Part shown: positions 46,269 to 54,627 of the stretch, piece by piece | How positions within the stretch are numbered: the stretch's first letter is position 1 | How the letters are laid out: the number at the start of each line of letters is the position of its first letter | Origin: Candidatus Faeciplasma pullistercoris | GTDB taxonomy: Bacteria; Bacillota; Clostridia; Oscillospirales; Ruminococcaceae | DNA: 64,000 nucleotides | Direction of reading: 5' to 3' | NCBI GenBank assembly: GCA_018715525.1 | Contig: DVLL01000016.1 | Coordinates: forward strand, 1 to 64,000 | Notes under the pieces: generated by a model | The model's input: only the letters and a program-made list of their open reading frames with translations | Told to the model about the DNA's origin: nothing | Database searches by the model: none | Program-made: the position numbers and the translations under genes

Positions 46269-47846
46269 CTACTTGATTGTTATTCCGGTGTAATAGTGGT
46301 GAAGGATCTGGTCGAAGCTGTAGCCGCCGATCTCCGCGTACAGGTCTGCGCCCACCTGAGACATTCCTACGCCGTGGCCGTAGCCGTAGGTGACGAATGT
46401 AAACACTCCGTCAGAGTAGCTGACGGTAAAGCAGGTGGAACGTATGCTCAGGATATAAGTCCTGAAGACATATGCAGTGAGCTCCCTTTCCTTGCCGGAC
46501 ACCTCAGCGGTAGTATGACCGTCGATGGCGATTTTGTCCACATAGTTGCCGTCGGCATACGACAGGATCTGGATCCAGTTCGCATAGTTATCCGAAAGCC
46601 TGATGTCGGTTTTAGACTCTATCTTTTTTCTGACCTCATCGACAGTGTAGGTCGTGACTCTGCCGTAGTTCTTGGTGTCAAGGTGATCGTAGTCGTTCAC
46701 TACAGACAAAAGATACGGTCTTTCTCCTCCCCAGACGTTTTCGCTCGAGCAGGTCACACCTGCGGTGGACGCGGAGTAGGAGGCGAGGATATATTTGCCG
46801 TCATAGAACATCGCGAGCCCGTCTATTGCCTCGACGCAGTCGATAATCATTTGAGGAGGGTCTGCCTTGGATCTGACAGAGGCGTATTCGCCCTTTTGCT
46901 CGTAGTGCTTGATGTAGGTGTAGGTCGCTATCGCCTGAGCCTTGATTGCCTCAGGGTGCATGGATGTGCCGACCTCGTTGTAGGTCACAGCGCAAACAAT
47001 GTCAAAAGCGTTGTCCGTCACATATCTTCCCTTTGTCTTGTCATAGACGGTTACGGTGTCGTTGTGGTAGCTGTTTACGCTTTGAAGCTGATCGTCGGGG
47101 AAGTAGCCCGGGGTCTGACTGCCTGACGTAATGCCGCTGCCGTTATTGCCCCATACATTGTTTCCCCACACGTCGTCTCCGTTTTGATTCCCGTTGAGAC
47201 TGCCGTTTAGATTGTCATAGTAATCCTGAATGATGCTCTGGATATACTCCTCGTCAAGGAAGTCAAAGTCGTCAGGCTCGTCTTCATCAACTATGACAGG
47301 GTCCTCTTCATCGTCATCTATCACTATGCTTTCATCGTCGTCAACGGTGGTTACAGTTGACTTCTCGTCAAGAACAACCTCTTCATCGGGAAGAGTAGTT
47401 GTTGTAGTCGCGGTAGTTTCCGGAACGGTGGTTGTAGTTGCGGTAGTCTCGGCTTGTTCCGTTGTGGTAGTGATCTCGGTCTCCGTGTCGGGAGCGGTGG
47501 TTACCTCCTCGGTTGTAGTCCCGGTATCCGGAAGCTCCACTACCGTTGTTACCGGAGCGAACAGGCCGTTATTCTCGCTGTTTTCACGCTTGACAAGCTC
47601 CTCGAGCATAGGGTTAGCCTGGTAGTATACCGGCGCTGATATGTCTTCGGTAACTTCCTCATTGTGAACAGACGCCTCGTCGGAGGGGCTGGACAGCATC
47701 TGGGCAGATGCTGAGTTATTGCTGAATGTTATGTCGTTAAGAACCGATTTTCTTGCCAGAATGCTTATAAAGCAGAGGGCAACCGAGTAAACGAGAACAA
47801 AGCTCAAAATGATTATCATTCTCTTTAGGGTAAATCGCTTTTTCAA
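46269..47846 (-). CDS. SpoIID/LytB-domain protein with N-terminal membrane anchor
   Basis: A 525-residue protein. One membrane helix (about residues 10-32) is followed by about 200 residues of low-complexity linker rich in Thr, Val, Asp and Glu, then a SpoIID domain (about 295-520). VTYNEVGTSMHPEAIKAQAI holds the catalytic Glu region, and YGYGHGVGMSQVGADLYA is the family signature. SpoIID is a lytic transglycosylase acting on stripped glycan strands during engulfment; domain relatives also act in vegetative cells. The long linker is unlike classical SpoIID, so an envelope role is possible. The TTG start has AAAGGAG 8 bases upstream. Confidence 0.88.
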   Translation of the reverse strand: MKKRFTLKRMIIILSFVLVYSVALCFISILARKSVLNDITFSNNSASAQMLSSPSDEASVHNEEVTEDISAPVYYQANPMLEELVKRENSENNGLFAPVTTVVELPDTGTTTEEVTTAPDTETEITTTTEQAETTATTTTVPETTATTTTTLPDEEVVLDEKSTVTTVDDDESIVIDDDEEDPVIVDEDEPDDFDFLDEEYIQSIIQDYYDNLNGSLNGNQNGDDVWGNNVWGNNGSGITSGSQTPGYFPDDQLQSVNSYHNDTVTVYDKTKGRYVTDNAFDIVCAVTYNEVGTSMHPEAIKAQAIATYTYIKHYEQKGEYASVRSKADPPQMIIDCVEAIDGLAMFYDGKYILASYSASTAGVTCSSENVWGGERPYLLSVVNDYDHLDTKNYGRVTTYTVDEVRKKIESKTDIRLSDNYANWIQILSYADGNYVDKIAIDGHTTAEVSGKERELTAYVFRTYILSIRSTCFTVSYSDGVFTFVTYGYGHGVGMSQVGADLYAEIGGYSFDQILHHYYTGITIK

Positions 47847-47891
47847 ACAGTCAGCTCCTTTCTGTCAGATAATTGCCTGAATTTTGCGGTT

Positions 47892-48791
47892 TTAATCAAG
47901 TATTGAAGGATTGTGCCTGTTGCGATTTTTCACATAGGTGTCCGCGTAGCCTGATATATCCTCACCATCGCGAACCTTTCTCGCAACGACAACGAATCTC
48001 GAATCATCAAAGTCATATGCACAGGTGGAAAGAGTCAGAAACTCATCGCCGTATTCGCACTCGATGTCGCTCAGGTAATAAGAGCGGTACATTATATTGT
48101 CGTAGAAGTAATTATAGTCCTCTTCGGTATCAAAATTGCGGCACTTGAAATACTCGAAGAGGGGCTCGTCGTCCTGCCACTCGTATATTCCGATAAGGAA
48201 GCAGGCGACGACTACATACTGGTTTTCCTCCCAGCGTGTGTCAAAGTTGATTATGTAATTTTCCTTAATGAAGTCGACGCCGTCTCTATAGTCGAGCAGA
48301 TGCCTGAAGTATGTGCCGTCAGCCATGCTGTGACCGTAAAGCGTGATATTATCGGCGTTATCGGTGGCTGTTATCGGGGCTTTGTAGTCTGCGTATACCG
48401 AGCCGGACTTCGAGTACTCGCCGTAAAAGTCGGTGTCGATATATTTAGAGTTGTCGTCCGTTTGCATGACCGGGTAGTCTATGTACATTTCACCGCGAGA
48501 GTTTGTCAGAGTGGGGATCGATATCCACCCGATAAAGTCGTTGTTTTGCTCGTAATACTCAAGGTACTTCTCAAGAGGCTCAGGGTCCGGCTCGGGCGGC
48601 AGGGTAGCTGTGACCGCTTCGGTAGTGACAGGGGGCACGGTTGTAGCCACGGTGTAGTCGGGAATGTTTCCCGTGACCGAAGGATCATCCTCAATCTGCT
48701 TCTGACAACCGCAAAGCATGCCTGCCGCTGCGAGAGCGGCAAACATGCTTGCGGCAGTTCTTCTAAAATATGCGTATTTAGACTTATTCAT
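47892..48791 (-). CDS. Class B-like sortase with lipoprotein signal
   Basis: A 299-residue protein. The signal peptide ends in the lipobox LCGC (AAAGMLCGCQKQ), followed by a Thr/Pro-rich linker. The sortase domain (about 85-280) has ITLYGHSMADGTYFRHL with the catalytic His, LTLSTCAYDFDDSRFVVVAR with the Cys and Arg, and FDTEEDYNYFYDNIMYRS, the helix typical of class B. Lipid anchoring of a sortase is unusual; most carry an N-terminal transmembrane helix. The ATG at 48791 lies 8 bp inside the preceding sortase gene. No gene with a clear sorting signal lies in this window. Confidence 0.9.
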   Translation of the reverse strand: MNKSKYAYFRRTAASMFAALAAAGMLCGCQKQIEDDPSVTGNIPDYTVATTVPPVTTEAVTATLPPEPDPEPLEKYLEYYEQNNDFIGWISIPTLTNSRGEMYIDYPVMQTDDNSKYIDTDFYGEYSKSGSVYADYKAPITATDNADNITLYGHSMADGTYFRHLLDYRDGVDFIKENYIINFDTRWEENQYVVVACFLIGIYEWQDDEPLFEYFKCRNFDTEEDYNYFYDNIMYRSYYLSDIECEYGDEFLTLSTCAYDFDDSRFVVVARKVRDGEDISGYADTYVKNRNRHNPSILD

Positions 48792-49968
48792 CGTTATTTT
48801 CAATTCCTTCCGATTCAGTGGTTGCGGTTTCTTCCTTGCCGTAGTACTTATAGTTAGGGCCGTCGTCGTCCGGGATATCCATATCGTATGCGATATAGAA
48901 AGCGGCCGGCTTTCTGACATCGGGATTAGAGTAGTAATTATATACGCTCGGGTCTTCTCCCTCGCGGAGCTTTCTTGCTATGACGACAAATCTCGAGTCC
49001 GCGATCTCAGTCGAGCAGGTCGAGAGAGTCAGATACTCGTCGTTTTCGTTGCAGTCGATGTCGGTAATATAGTAGTTGCGATAGAGAACATTCTGATACC
49101 AATAGTCAAAGTCGGTTATGTCCTCAAAGTCGAATATAAGGTGATATCTGAACACCGGAATGTTGTCCTGATCCTCTCTTATTCCCGTCAGGAAGCAGCC
49201 GATTATGATATAGTCGTTTTCCTCATAGAGTGTGCTGAAGGTTATAATCCTGTTTTCACTTACCACAGAAGCGCGCTTCTTGTAGTCGTGAAGATGGCTG
49301 AAGAAGGTTCCGGCGCCCATGTTGTGACCATAGATTATCGTGTTCTGTGGACCTGAGTCCTTGGTTATCTTGACGTGATAGTCGGCGAAAAGCGCTCCGT
49401 ACGACTTTTCGGTGCGCAAAAAGTCGTGGTTTAGATAGTAGTCATTGTCGGTTGTCTGCATGACAGGGTAATCAATGTAGTTCTCTCCCTTGTCATTTGC
49501 AAGACCGTCTATCGTGAGCCAGCCTATGATATCAGGGTTGATGTCATAGAGCGCCTTGAATCTATCGAGCATGCCTGCCGGGTATTTTGAGTCCACCGGG
49601 TCGTCAGCTTGCTCCGGCTGCTCGCTCGAATCGTCCGTCGGCAGAATAGCTCCGGCGTTATCTCCCTGATTGCCGTCATCGGCGGGGGTGCTGACACTCG
49701 TATCTCCCGAGCTGTCGTCCGTGGAGGAATTATGGTAAAGGCTGCTTAAATAGTCGTTGTCCTCCCACATTTCCGTAGAGCCGAATTTGTACTCGACGGC
49801 GTTGTACGCAGAAAAGATAAGAACCGCAACGGCGGAAATATAGACCACCTTGCGAATTATCTCCTTTACATCGTCGCCCTTCCAAGGAATTATTTCCTTG
49901 AGTCTTCCGGTAAAAGAACGATCTCTTTTGACTGCGTCAGCCGGGCGAACCTCATTAAGCATTGACAC
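48784..49968 (-). CDS. Class B-like sortase, membrane-anchored
   Basis: A 394-residue protein. It has a cytoplasmic N-terminus (about 1-38), one membrane helix (about 40-58), a Ser/Asp-rich linker and a sortase B-type domain (about 130-345): TIIYGHNMGAGTFFSHL with His, LTLSTCSTEIADSRFVVIAR with Cys and Arg. A C-terminal acidic tail of about 45 residues has no assigned role. It is 40-45 percent like its downstream neighbour by eye, so the pair arose by duplication. The start is taken as GTG 49968, 7 bases after GAGGTGA. Confidence 0.92.
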   Translation of the reverse strand: MSMLNEVRPADAVKRDRSFTGRLKEIIPWKGDDVKEIIRKVVYISAVAVLIFSAYNAVEYKFGSTEMWEDNDYLSSLYHNSSTDDSSGDTSVSTPADDGNQGDNAGAILPTDDSSEQPEQADDPVDSKYPAGMLDRFKALYDINPDIIGWLTIDGLANDKGENYIDYPVMQTTDNDYYLNHDFLRTEKSYGALFADYHVKITKDSGPQNTIIYGHNMGAGTFFSHLHDYKKRASVVSENRIITFSTLYEENDYIIIGCFLTGIREDQDNIPVFRYHLIFDFEDITDFDYWYQNVLYRNYYITDIDCNENDEYLTLSTCSTEIADSRFVVIARKLREGEDPSVYNYYSNPDVRKPAAFYIAYDMDIPDDDGPNYKYYGKEETATTESEGIENNDE

Positions 49969-50057
49969 TTATAAATCACCTCATGAAATAAAAAAGCCGT
50001 TAGTGAATAGAGCAGTGAGAATAGTGTATGTTTAATCTTCTTAATCTTTCATATTGA

Positions 50058-50079
50058 TGCAAGGCAAGCAATCCTTGCA
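50058..50079 (-). other. Hairpin after pncC
   Basis: TGCAAGG and CCTTGCA form a 7-bp stem with an 8-base loop, 16 bp past the pncC stop. It has no U run; at most a weak terminator. Confidence 0.35.
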
Positions 50080-50094
50080 AATTTTCCCCGTATC

Positions 50095-50640
50095 TCAGTC
50101 ATCCAACACTGTTTCCAGTGAATATGCCGCAGCCGCAAGCCTTATCTGCTCCCTTGTCAGCTCACCGAGGCGGTAAAGCTCAAGGTTGCGGGTAATAAAA
50201 CGACCGTTTTTCAGAACGGACACATATACCGTCCCGACCGGCTGTTCGGCTGATCCGCCCCCCGGACCGGCTATGCCGGTTATGCCGACGGAAACCTGCG
50301 CGCCGGAAAGCCTTGCCGCTCCCTTAGCCATCAGCTCCGCTACCTCTGGGCTGACCACCCCGCGGCACTTAATAACGCTCGGGTCAACGCCGAGAAGCTC
50401 GGACTTGATCCTTTCCGAGTAGGAGACCACGCCGCACTCGAATACTGCCGAAGCGCCCGGCACGCTTGTGATTGCCTGAGAAAGCATTCCTCCGGTGCAG
50501 CTTTCGGCGGTGGCGAGCTTAAGCCCGCTCCTATTCAGATATTTTACAACATTTTGTGCTAATTTGTCAATATACAAAGAAAGCTCCTGCGGCGCAAGGG
50601 AGATATTTCCGCTCAAAACAGCGCTGTTTTTGGTATTCAT
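50095..50640 (-). CDS. pncC: Nicotinamide-nucleotide amidohydrolase (CinA C-terminal domain)
   Basis: A 181-residue protein that deamidates nicotinamide mononucleotide to the nicotinate form in NAD recycling. It has KLATAESCTGGMLSQAIT, the family signature with the catalytic Ser, then GVVSYSERIK and GITGIAGPGGGS. It is the stand-alone version without the N-terminal CinA domain. It follows thiI by 12 bp. Confidence 0.92.
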   Translation of the reverse strand: MNTKNSAVLSGNISLAPQELSLYIDKLAQNVVKYLNRSGLKLATAESCTGGMLSQAITSVPGASAVFECGVVSYSERIKSELLGVDPSVIKCRGVVSPEVAELMAKGAARLSGAQVSVGITGIAGPGGGSAEQPVGTVYVSVLKNGRFITRNLELYRLGELTREQIRLAAAAYSLETVLDD

Positions 50641-50652
50641 CAGACTTTTCCC

Positions 50653-51843
50653 CTAAAAATCATAGTCGGTGTACGCCTTAAAGGTTTTAGAGCTTATTCC
50701 GTTTACAGCTTTTTCAATTAGCGGCTCAAAGTCAAACATTGCCTGAGCCTTTTGAACCTCGTCAAGCGTCGGCTGAGTTTTAGGATGCTTGGGCGTAAAT
50801 ACCGTGCAGCAGTCCTCATACGGCTCTATGGATATATCAAATGTGCCTATCTTGTAGGATATATCCACTATCTCCTTTTTGTCAAGGCAGATGCAGGGAC
50901 GGAAGACGGGTATGCGGCAGACGGCGTCGGTGGTGACAAGAGCCGACATTGTCTGAGACGCGACCTGACCGATGCTCTCGCCGGTGACAAGAGCCTGGAA
51001 GCCGTAGCCTTCGGCTACACGCTGAGCAATCTCCATCATCAGCCTGCGCATTATGAGGGTGAAAAGCTCCTCGGGGCAGTTGTCCCTTATTGCCTCCTGG
51101 ATCTCGGTAAACGGGACTGTAAAGAGCGTAATCTGCCCGCAGTGCTCTGTCATCTTCGCGGCGAGCCTCTCTACCTTGATGAGCGCGCGCTCGGAGGTGT
51201 AGGGCGGTGACTGGAAGTGTATCGCGCTGATAATCACTCCTCTTTTGGCCATCATTGCTCCCGCGACAGGTGAGTCTATTCCGCCCGAGAGAAGCAAAAG
51301 CGCTCTTCCCGACGTCCCGACCGGGATTCCTCCCGCGCCCTCAATCGGCGTGCCGTGTACATAAGCCGCGTCGTCTCTTATCTCGCATATGACGGTGAGC
51401 TCAGGATTTTTGACATCCACCGAGATCCCCGGATAGCCCTCCAGAATCATCCCGCCGAGCTCAGACATTATCTGCATTGAGTCAAGAGGAAATCTCTTGT
51501 CCGCGCGCTTGGCGACCACCTTGAAGGTTTTTGCCGACTGAAGCTCGTCGCCAAGGCATTCCCTTGCGGTGGCGTATATGGCGTCAAGACTCTTTTCGGT
51601 CGCGAACGCCGGGCAAATCTTCGCGATGCCGTATACCTTTTTGAGCCTGTCTATAGTTTCGTCGTAGTCTATATCCTCGCTCATCGGCTCTACGAAGAGG
51701 GTAGACTGCCTTGAGTCAAGCCTAAACTCGCCGAGAGGCTTGAGCCTGCGGCGCACATTCTTGATAAGATCCGCTTCAAAGCGGGAGCGGTTAAGTCCCT
51801 TGAGGACTATCTCTCCGTATTTGCAAAGTATTACCTGTCTCAT
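50653..51843 (-). CDS. thiI: tRNA 4-thiouridine synthase
   Basis: A protein of about 396 residues. An N-terminal ferredoxin-like/THUMP region (about 1-165) is followed by a PP-loop adenylating domain with LLLLSGGIDSPVAGAMM and AIHFQSPPYTS. It adenylates U8 of tRNA and introduces sulphur; it may also serve thiamine synthesis. The C-terminal rhodanese domain of the E. coli enzyme is missing, as in Bacillus, where a dedicated NifS-type desulphurase hands over sulphur. Such a gene lies directly upstream. GTG 51852 and ATG 51843 are both possible starts. Confidence 0.93.
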   Translation of the reverse strand: MRQVILCKYGEIVLKGLNRSRFEADLIKNVRRRLKPLGEFRLDSRQSTLFVEPMSEDIDYDETIDRLKKVYGIAKICPAFATEKSLDAIYATARECLGDELQSAKTFKVVAKRADKRFPLDSMQIMSELGGMILEGYPGISVDVKNPELTVICEIRDDAAYVHGTPIEGAGGIPVGTSGRALLLLSGGIDSPVAGAMMAKRGVIISAIHFQSPPYTSERALIKVERLAAKMTEHCGQITLFTVPFTEIQEAIRDNCPEELFTLIMRRLMMEIAQRVAEGYGFQALVTGESIGQVASQTMSALVTTDAVCRIPVFRPCICLDKKEIVDISYKIGTFDISIEPYEDCCTVFTPKHPKTQPTLDEVQKAQAMFDFEPLIEKAVNGISSKTFKAYTDYDF

Positions 51844-51868
51844 CTTTACCACTTTCTGATACTAAGTT

Positions 51869-52999
51869 TTATTTTATTCTCGCAAGAGTATTTATACCCT
51901 CATACAGCGCTTTCGTGAGGCTATCTATCTCGGCTTCGGTGTTCTGCGCAGAAAAGCTGATTCTTATCACGCTGTCTATCAGCCTTTCATCTACCCCAAA
52001 CGCTCCGAGGACGCTGCTCTTTTTGCCCTTTGAGCAGGCTGAGCCGCTGGATACGAATATATCCTTTGATTCGAGATAGTGCAAAAGCGTCTCGCTTTTG
52101 AATCCGGGTATCGATACGCTCAGGATGTAGGGGCTGGCTTCGTCGTGGGAGAGCACCACTCCGCCGAGCTGCGTGAGTCTGTCCTCGGCGAGGGCTTTTA
52201 AGCGGCTCACCTTTTCAAATCTCTCGTCTATGCTCTGGGTGAGCGCTTCGACTGCCTTTCCGAAGCCGTAAATCATCGGGACAGCCTCTGTTCCGGAGCG
52301 AAGACCGTTTTGCTGACCTCCACCGAGCATCATAGGTGAGAGCCTTATGCCGGATTTGATGTATAGAGCGCCTATTCCCTTGGGAGCGTAAATCTTGTGC
52401 CCGCTCAGGGATACCATATCCGCACCAAGCTTTTTCGCAGAAATTTTCAGCTTTTCAAACCCCTGTACGCAGTCGCAATGGGTATAGCACTCAGGGTGCA
52501 GCTTTTTTATTTTTTGGAAGGCCTGCCCGACCGGGAGAATATATCCTGTCTCATTATTGACAAGCATACAGCTTATCAAGCAGGTGTTGTCGTCCACCGC
52601 GCTTATAAGCGACTCGGCGGTTATCTCGCCGTGGCTGTCGGGATATACTGTCACGACCTCATAGCCTAACTCTCTGAGCTTTTCAAACGGCATTGTGACC
52701 GACGGATGCTCTACAGCCGTTGTCACGACCCGCTTTTTGCGCCTGCCGTAGGTCTTTGCAAGCCCTAAGATGGCGGTGTTGTTTGATTCGGTTGCTCCGG
52801 AGGTGAATATTACGTTTCCCGAGCTGTCTGAGAGAGCGGACAATATCTGCTTTTTTGAGAAGTTTACCAGCCTTTCCGCATCTATTCCCATTTTGTGGAG
52901 GCTGGAGGGGTTGCCGTAAGCCTCGCTCATGGCGTATAAAACTCCGTCGGCCGCCTCTTTCATGACCATTGTTGTAGCGGCGTTGTCAAAATATATCAT
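51869..52999 (-). CDS. Cysteine desulphurase (NifS/NifZ-like)
   Basis: A 376-residue class V PLP aminotransferase-fold enzyme that takes sulphur from cysteine and holds it as a persulphide. Seen are YFDNAATTMVM, TSGATESNN, HCDCVQGFEK, the PLP lysine in LSGHKIYAPKGIG, and the persulphide Cys in SSGSACSKGKKS. The tight link to the rhodanese-less thiI (about 25 bp) suggests it is its sulphur donor, rather than a general Fe-S assembly enzyme. The ATG 52999 opens with the conserved N-terminus; the frame upstream is non-conserved leader. Confidence 0.92.
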   Translation of the reverse strand: MIYFDNAATTMVMKEAADGVLYAMSEAYGNPSSLHKMGIDAERLVNFSKKQILSALSDSSGNVIFTSGATESNNTAILGLAKTYGRRKKRVVTTAVEHPSVTMPFEKLRELGYEVVTVYPDSHGEITAESLISAVDDNTCLISCMLVNNETGYILPVGQAFQKIKKLHPECYTHCDCVQGFEKLKISAKKLGADMVSLSGHKIYAPKGIGALYIKSGIRLSPMMLGGGQQNGLRSGTEAVPMIYGFGKAVEALTQSIDERFEKVSRLKALAEDRLTQLGGVVLSHDEASPYILSVSIPGFKSETLLHYLESKDIFVSSGSACSKGKKSSVLGAFGVDERLIDSVIRISFSAQNTEAEIDSLTKALYEGINTLARIK

Positions 53000-53028
53000 T
53001 AGTGCATCTGCTTTCCGATAATAATTAG

Positions 53029-53051
53029 TTGGCGATATGTAAGTACGCCAA
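53029..53051. promoter_or_regulatory. Inverted repeat in the desulphurase leader
   Basis: TTGGCG and CGCCAA arms, 11 bases apart, in the 160-nt leader of the desulphurase-thiI unit. It could be an RNA hairpin or an operator. The rest of the 53000-53319 gap holds the two divergent promoters listed next; I see nothing else in it. Confidence 0.4.
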
Positions 53052-53169
53052 TCCGCTCTAAAGGTCTTCTGCCGGTAAAACAATTCATGTCAGTCGGTCA
53101 TTGCGTTTTTCACAAATGTTTCACACTCATTTTTTGCAAACAGACCTGTATAAGAGCAGCCATCTTTGT

Positions 53170-53198
53170 ATTATAGTACAATTTGCCGCAAAAATCAA
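53170..53198 (-). promoter_or_regulatory. Promoter of the desulphurase-thiI-pncC unit
   Basis: TTGATT (53193-53198) and TATAAT (53170-53175) on the minus strand, 17 bp apart. It implies a leader of about 160 nt. Confidence 0.65.
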
Positions 53199-53253
53199 CC
53201 ATCGAGCCATACTCATGCGTTTTGTCAAATGCAAACCGGTGAATTGCCGGCAG

Positions 53254-53282
53254 TTGATTATTTCATGCTCGTATGCTATCAT
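53254..53282 (+). promoter_or_regulatory. Promoter of the hemW gene
   Basis: TTGATT (53254-53259) and TATCAT (53277-53282), 17 bp apart, 37 bp before the start codon. Confidence 0.6.
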
Positions 53283-53319
53283 CGTAAATATAAATGCTTG
53301 CAAGGAGTACAGTGAGAGA

Positions 53320-54450
53320 ATGAACAGCGCGGGAATATATATCCATGTACCATTTTGCCTGAGAAAATGCCCGTATTGCGCGTTTTACTCGGTCAAGTAC
53401 TGTGCAGACACAGCGCAAAGGTATAAGGAGGCGGTAATCAGAAATATTGTCGGCTACGGCGAAAGATACCGGGGCTGCCTTCCAGTGGATACCGTATACT
53501 TCGGCGGAGGAACGCCGTCGCTGCTGTCGCCGTTTGAGGTGTCAGAGATTCTTGAGAGTATTCGCCGCTCCTATAGACTGTCGCCTGGTGCTGAAATAAC
53601 TCTCGAGGTAAACCCGTGTACGGTAGATTTAAGCCACATGGAGGGATACGCTCGAGCCGGGATAAACCGAGTCTCGATCGGTGTTCAGTCGGCAAACGAC
53701 GAGGAGCTTAAGCTGTTGGGGAGGCTGCACAATTTTTCTGATGCGCGGGAAGCAGTCATAGCGGCGAGGCAGGCGGGGATAACCAATATTTCCTGCGACC
53801 TGATGATAGGAACTCCGGGGCAGACGCTTGAGTCAGTCATAGACTCCGCTAAAAAAATAGCCTCTCTCGGTGCGGAGCACATATCCTGTTACCTTTTAAA
53901 AATCGAAGAGGGAACGCCATATGACTGCGGTAAAATCAAAGCCTTGGTCGCAGACGATGATCTATCAAGCGACATGTATCTTGCCGTATGCCGGGAGCTA
54001 AGGGCTCTGGGCTTTGAAAGGTACGAAATATCAAACTTTTGCAGACCCGGAATGCGTTCAAGGCACAATATGAAATACTGGCTGCGTGAGGACTACCTCG
54101 GAATAGGTCCGTCTGCCCACTCTTTTATGGACGGCAGGAGGTTCTATGCTCCGAGTGAGCTTGACAGCTTTATATCCTCACCAATGCAGACAGAGCTTGA
54201 GGAGGGAAGCGTTGATCCGCTTGAGGAGTATGTGATGCTGTCTCTGAGGCTTATCGACGGACTGAGCTATAGTGAGCTTGGCAGTCTCGGGGGAGACGCA
54301 GACGCCGCGTCAAAAAGGGCGGAAAAGTTTGTTGGCGGCGGTCTTGCCGAATCTGACGGCAGAAGGCTATGGCTGACCGACAAAGGGGCGCTTGTGTCAA
54401 ACGGAGTAATACTCGAGATGTATCTTGCTGCGTCCGGCGAGGCGGAGTAA
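53320..54450 (+). CDS. hemW: HemW-like radical SAM protein
   Basis: A 376-residue radical SAM protein. The 4Fe-4S motif is CLRKCPYCAFYS near residue 14, then VDTVYFGGGTPSLL and ITLEVNPCTVD. The C-terminal HemW domain includes ISNFCRPGMRSRHNMKYW and LGIGPSAHSF. HemW is a haem chaperone; older annotation as coproporphyrinogen III dehydrogenase (HemN) is usually wrong for this shorter form with a Cx3Cx2C motif. lepA and hemW are adjacent in many Firmicutes; here three other features separate them. ATG 53320 follows AAGGAG by 13 bases. Confidence 0.9.
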   Translation: MNSAGIYIHVPFCLRKCPYCAFYSVKYCADTAQRYKEAVIRNIVGYGERYRGCLPVDTVYFGGGTPSLLSPFEVSEILESIRRSYRLSPGAEITLEVNPCTVDLSHMEGYARAGINRVSIGVQSANDEELKLLGRLHNFSDAREAVIAARQAGITNISCDLMIGTPGQTLESVIDSAKKIASLGAEHISCYLLKIEEGTPYDCGKIKALVADDDLSSDMYLAVCRELRALGFERYEISNFCRPGMRSRHNMKYWLREDYLGIGPSAHSFMDGRRFYAPSELDSFISSPMQTELEEGSVDPLEEYVMLSLRLIDGLSYSELGSLGGDADAASKRAEKFVGGGLAESDGRRLWLTDKGALVSNGVILEMYLAASGEAE

Positions 54451-54463
54451 TTTTGCGCAAAAT
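54450..54463. promoter_or_regulatory. Palindrome 1, operator candidate
   Basis: ATTTTGCGCAAAAT is a perfect 14-bp palindrome that begins at the last base of the hemW stop codon. It pairs with palindrome 2, exactly 60 bp away centre to centre. Confidence 0.55.
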
Positions 54464-54507
54464 GTTGTGTCAGACAATTACGCCGGCATAGCTGGGCAGG
54501 AATTTAG

Positions 54508-54525
54508 AGATTTTGCACAAAATCT
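54508..54525. promoter_or_regulatory. Palindrome 2, operator candidate
   Basis: AGATTTTG-CA-CAAAATCT, 8-bp arms around CA, with the same ATTTTG half-site as palindrome 1. It lies 26 bp upstream of the -35 hexamer of the HlyD-like gene. Confidence 0.55.
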
Positions 54526-54551
54526 GCAGCAGGTTTTTATGCAAATGACTA

Positions 54552-54580
54552 TTGTTATATTCAGCTTTTTATGATATCAT
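54552..54580 (+). promoter_or_regulatory. Promoter of the HlyD-like gene
   Basis: TTGTTA (54552-54557) and TATCAT (54575-54580), 17 bp apart. Leader about 40 nt. Confidence 0.5.
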
Positions 54581-54627
54581 TATAGTACCATATTTATTAC
54601 TATAAGTGCATTTTACGGAGGAACATT

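Noticed and set aside
46296-47126. 276-codon open frame on the plus strand opposite the SpoIID-like gene
   Set aside because: A shadow of the low-complexity and SpoIID coding sequence; no start signals and no recognisable domain. The same holds for 48300-48857, 48718-49356, 57272-58120 and 60388-61188 opposite the sortase, lepA and lon genes.
47230-47625. Ser/Val-rich open frame opposite the SpoIID-like linker
   Set aside because: It mirrors Thr/Glu/Asp-rich low-complexity codons; such linkers readily give long antisense frames.
48792-48920. 43-residue upstream extension of the second sortase frame
   Set aside because: It lies wholly in the 3' end of the preceding sortase gene; the ATG at 48791 opens a proper lipoprotein signal peptide.
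53101-53319. N-terminal extension of the hemW frame by 73 codons
   Set aside because: The extension covers both divergent promoters and has no family similarity; ATG 53320 has a good ribosome binding site and opens with the conserved HemW start.
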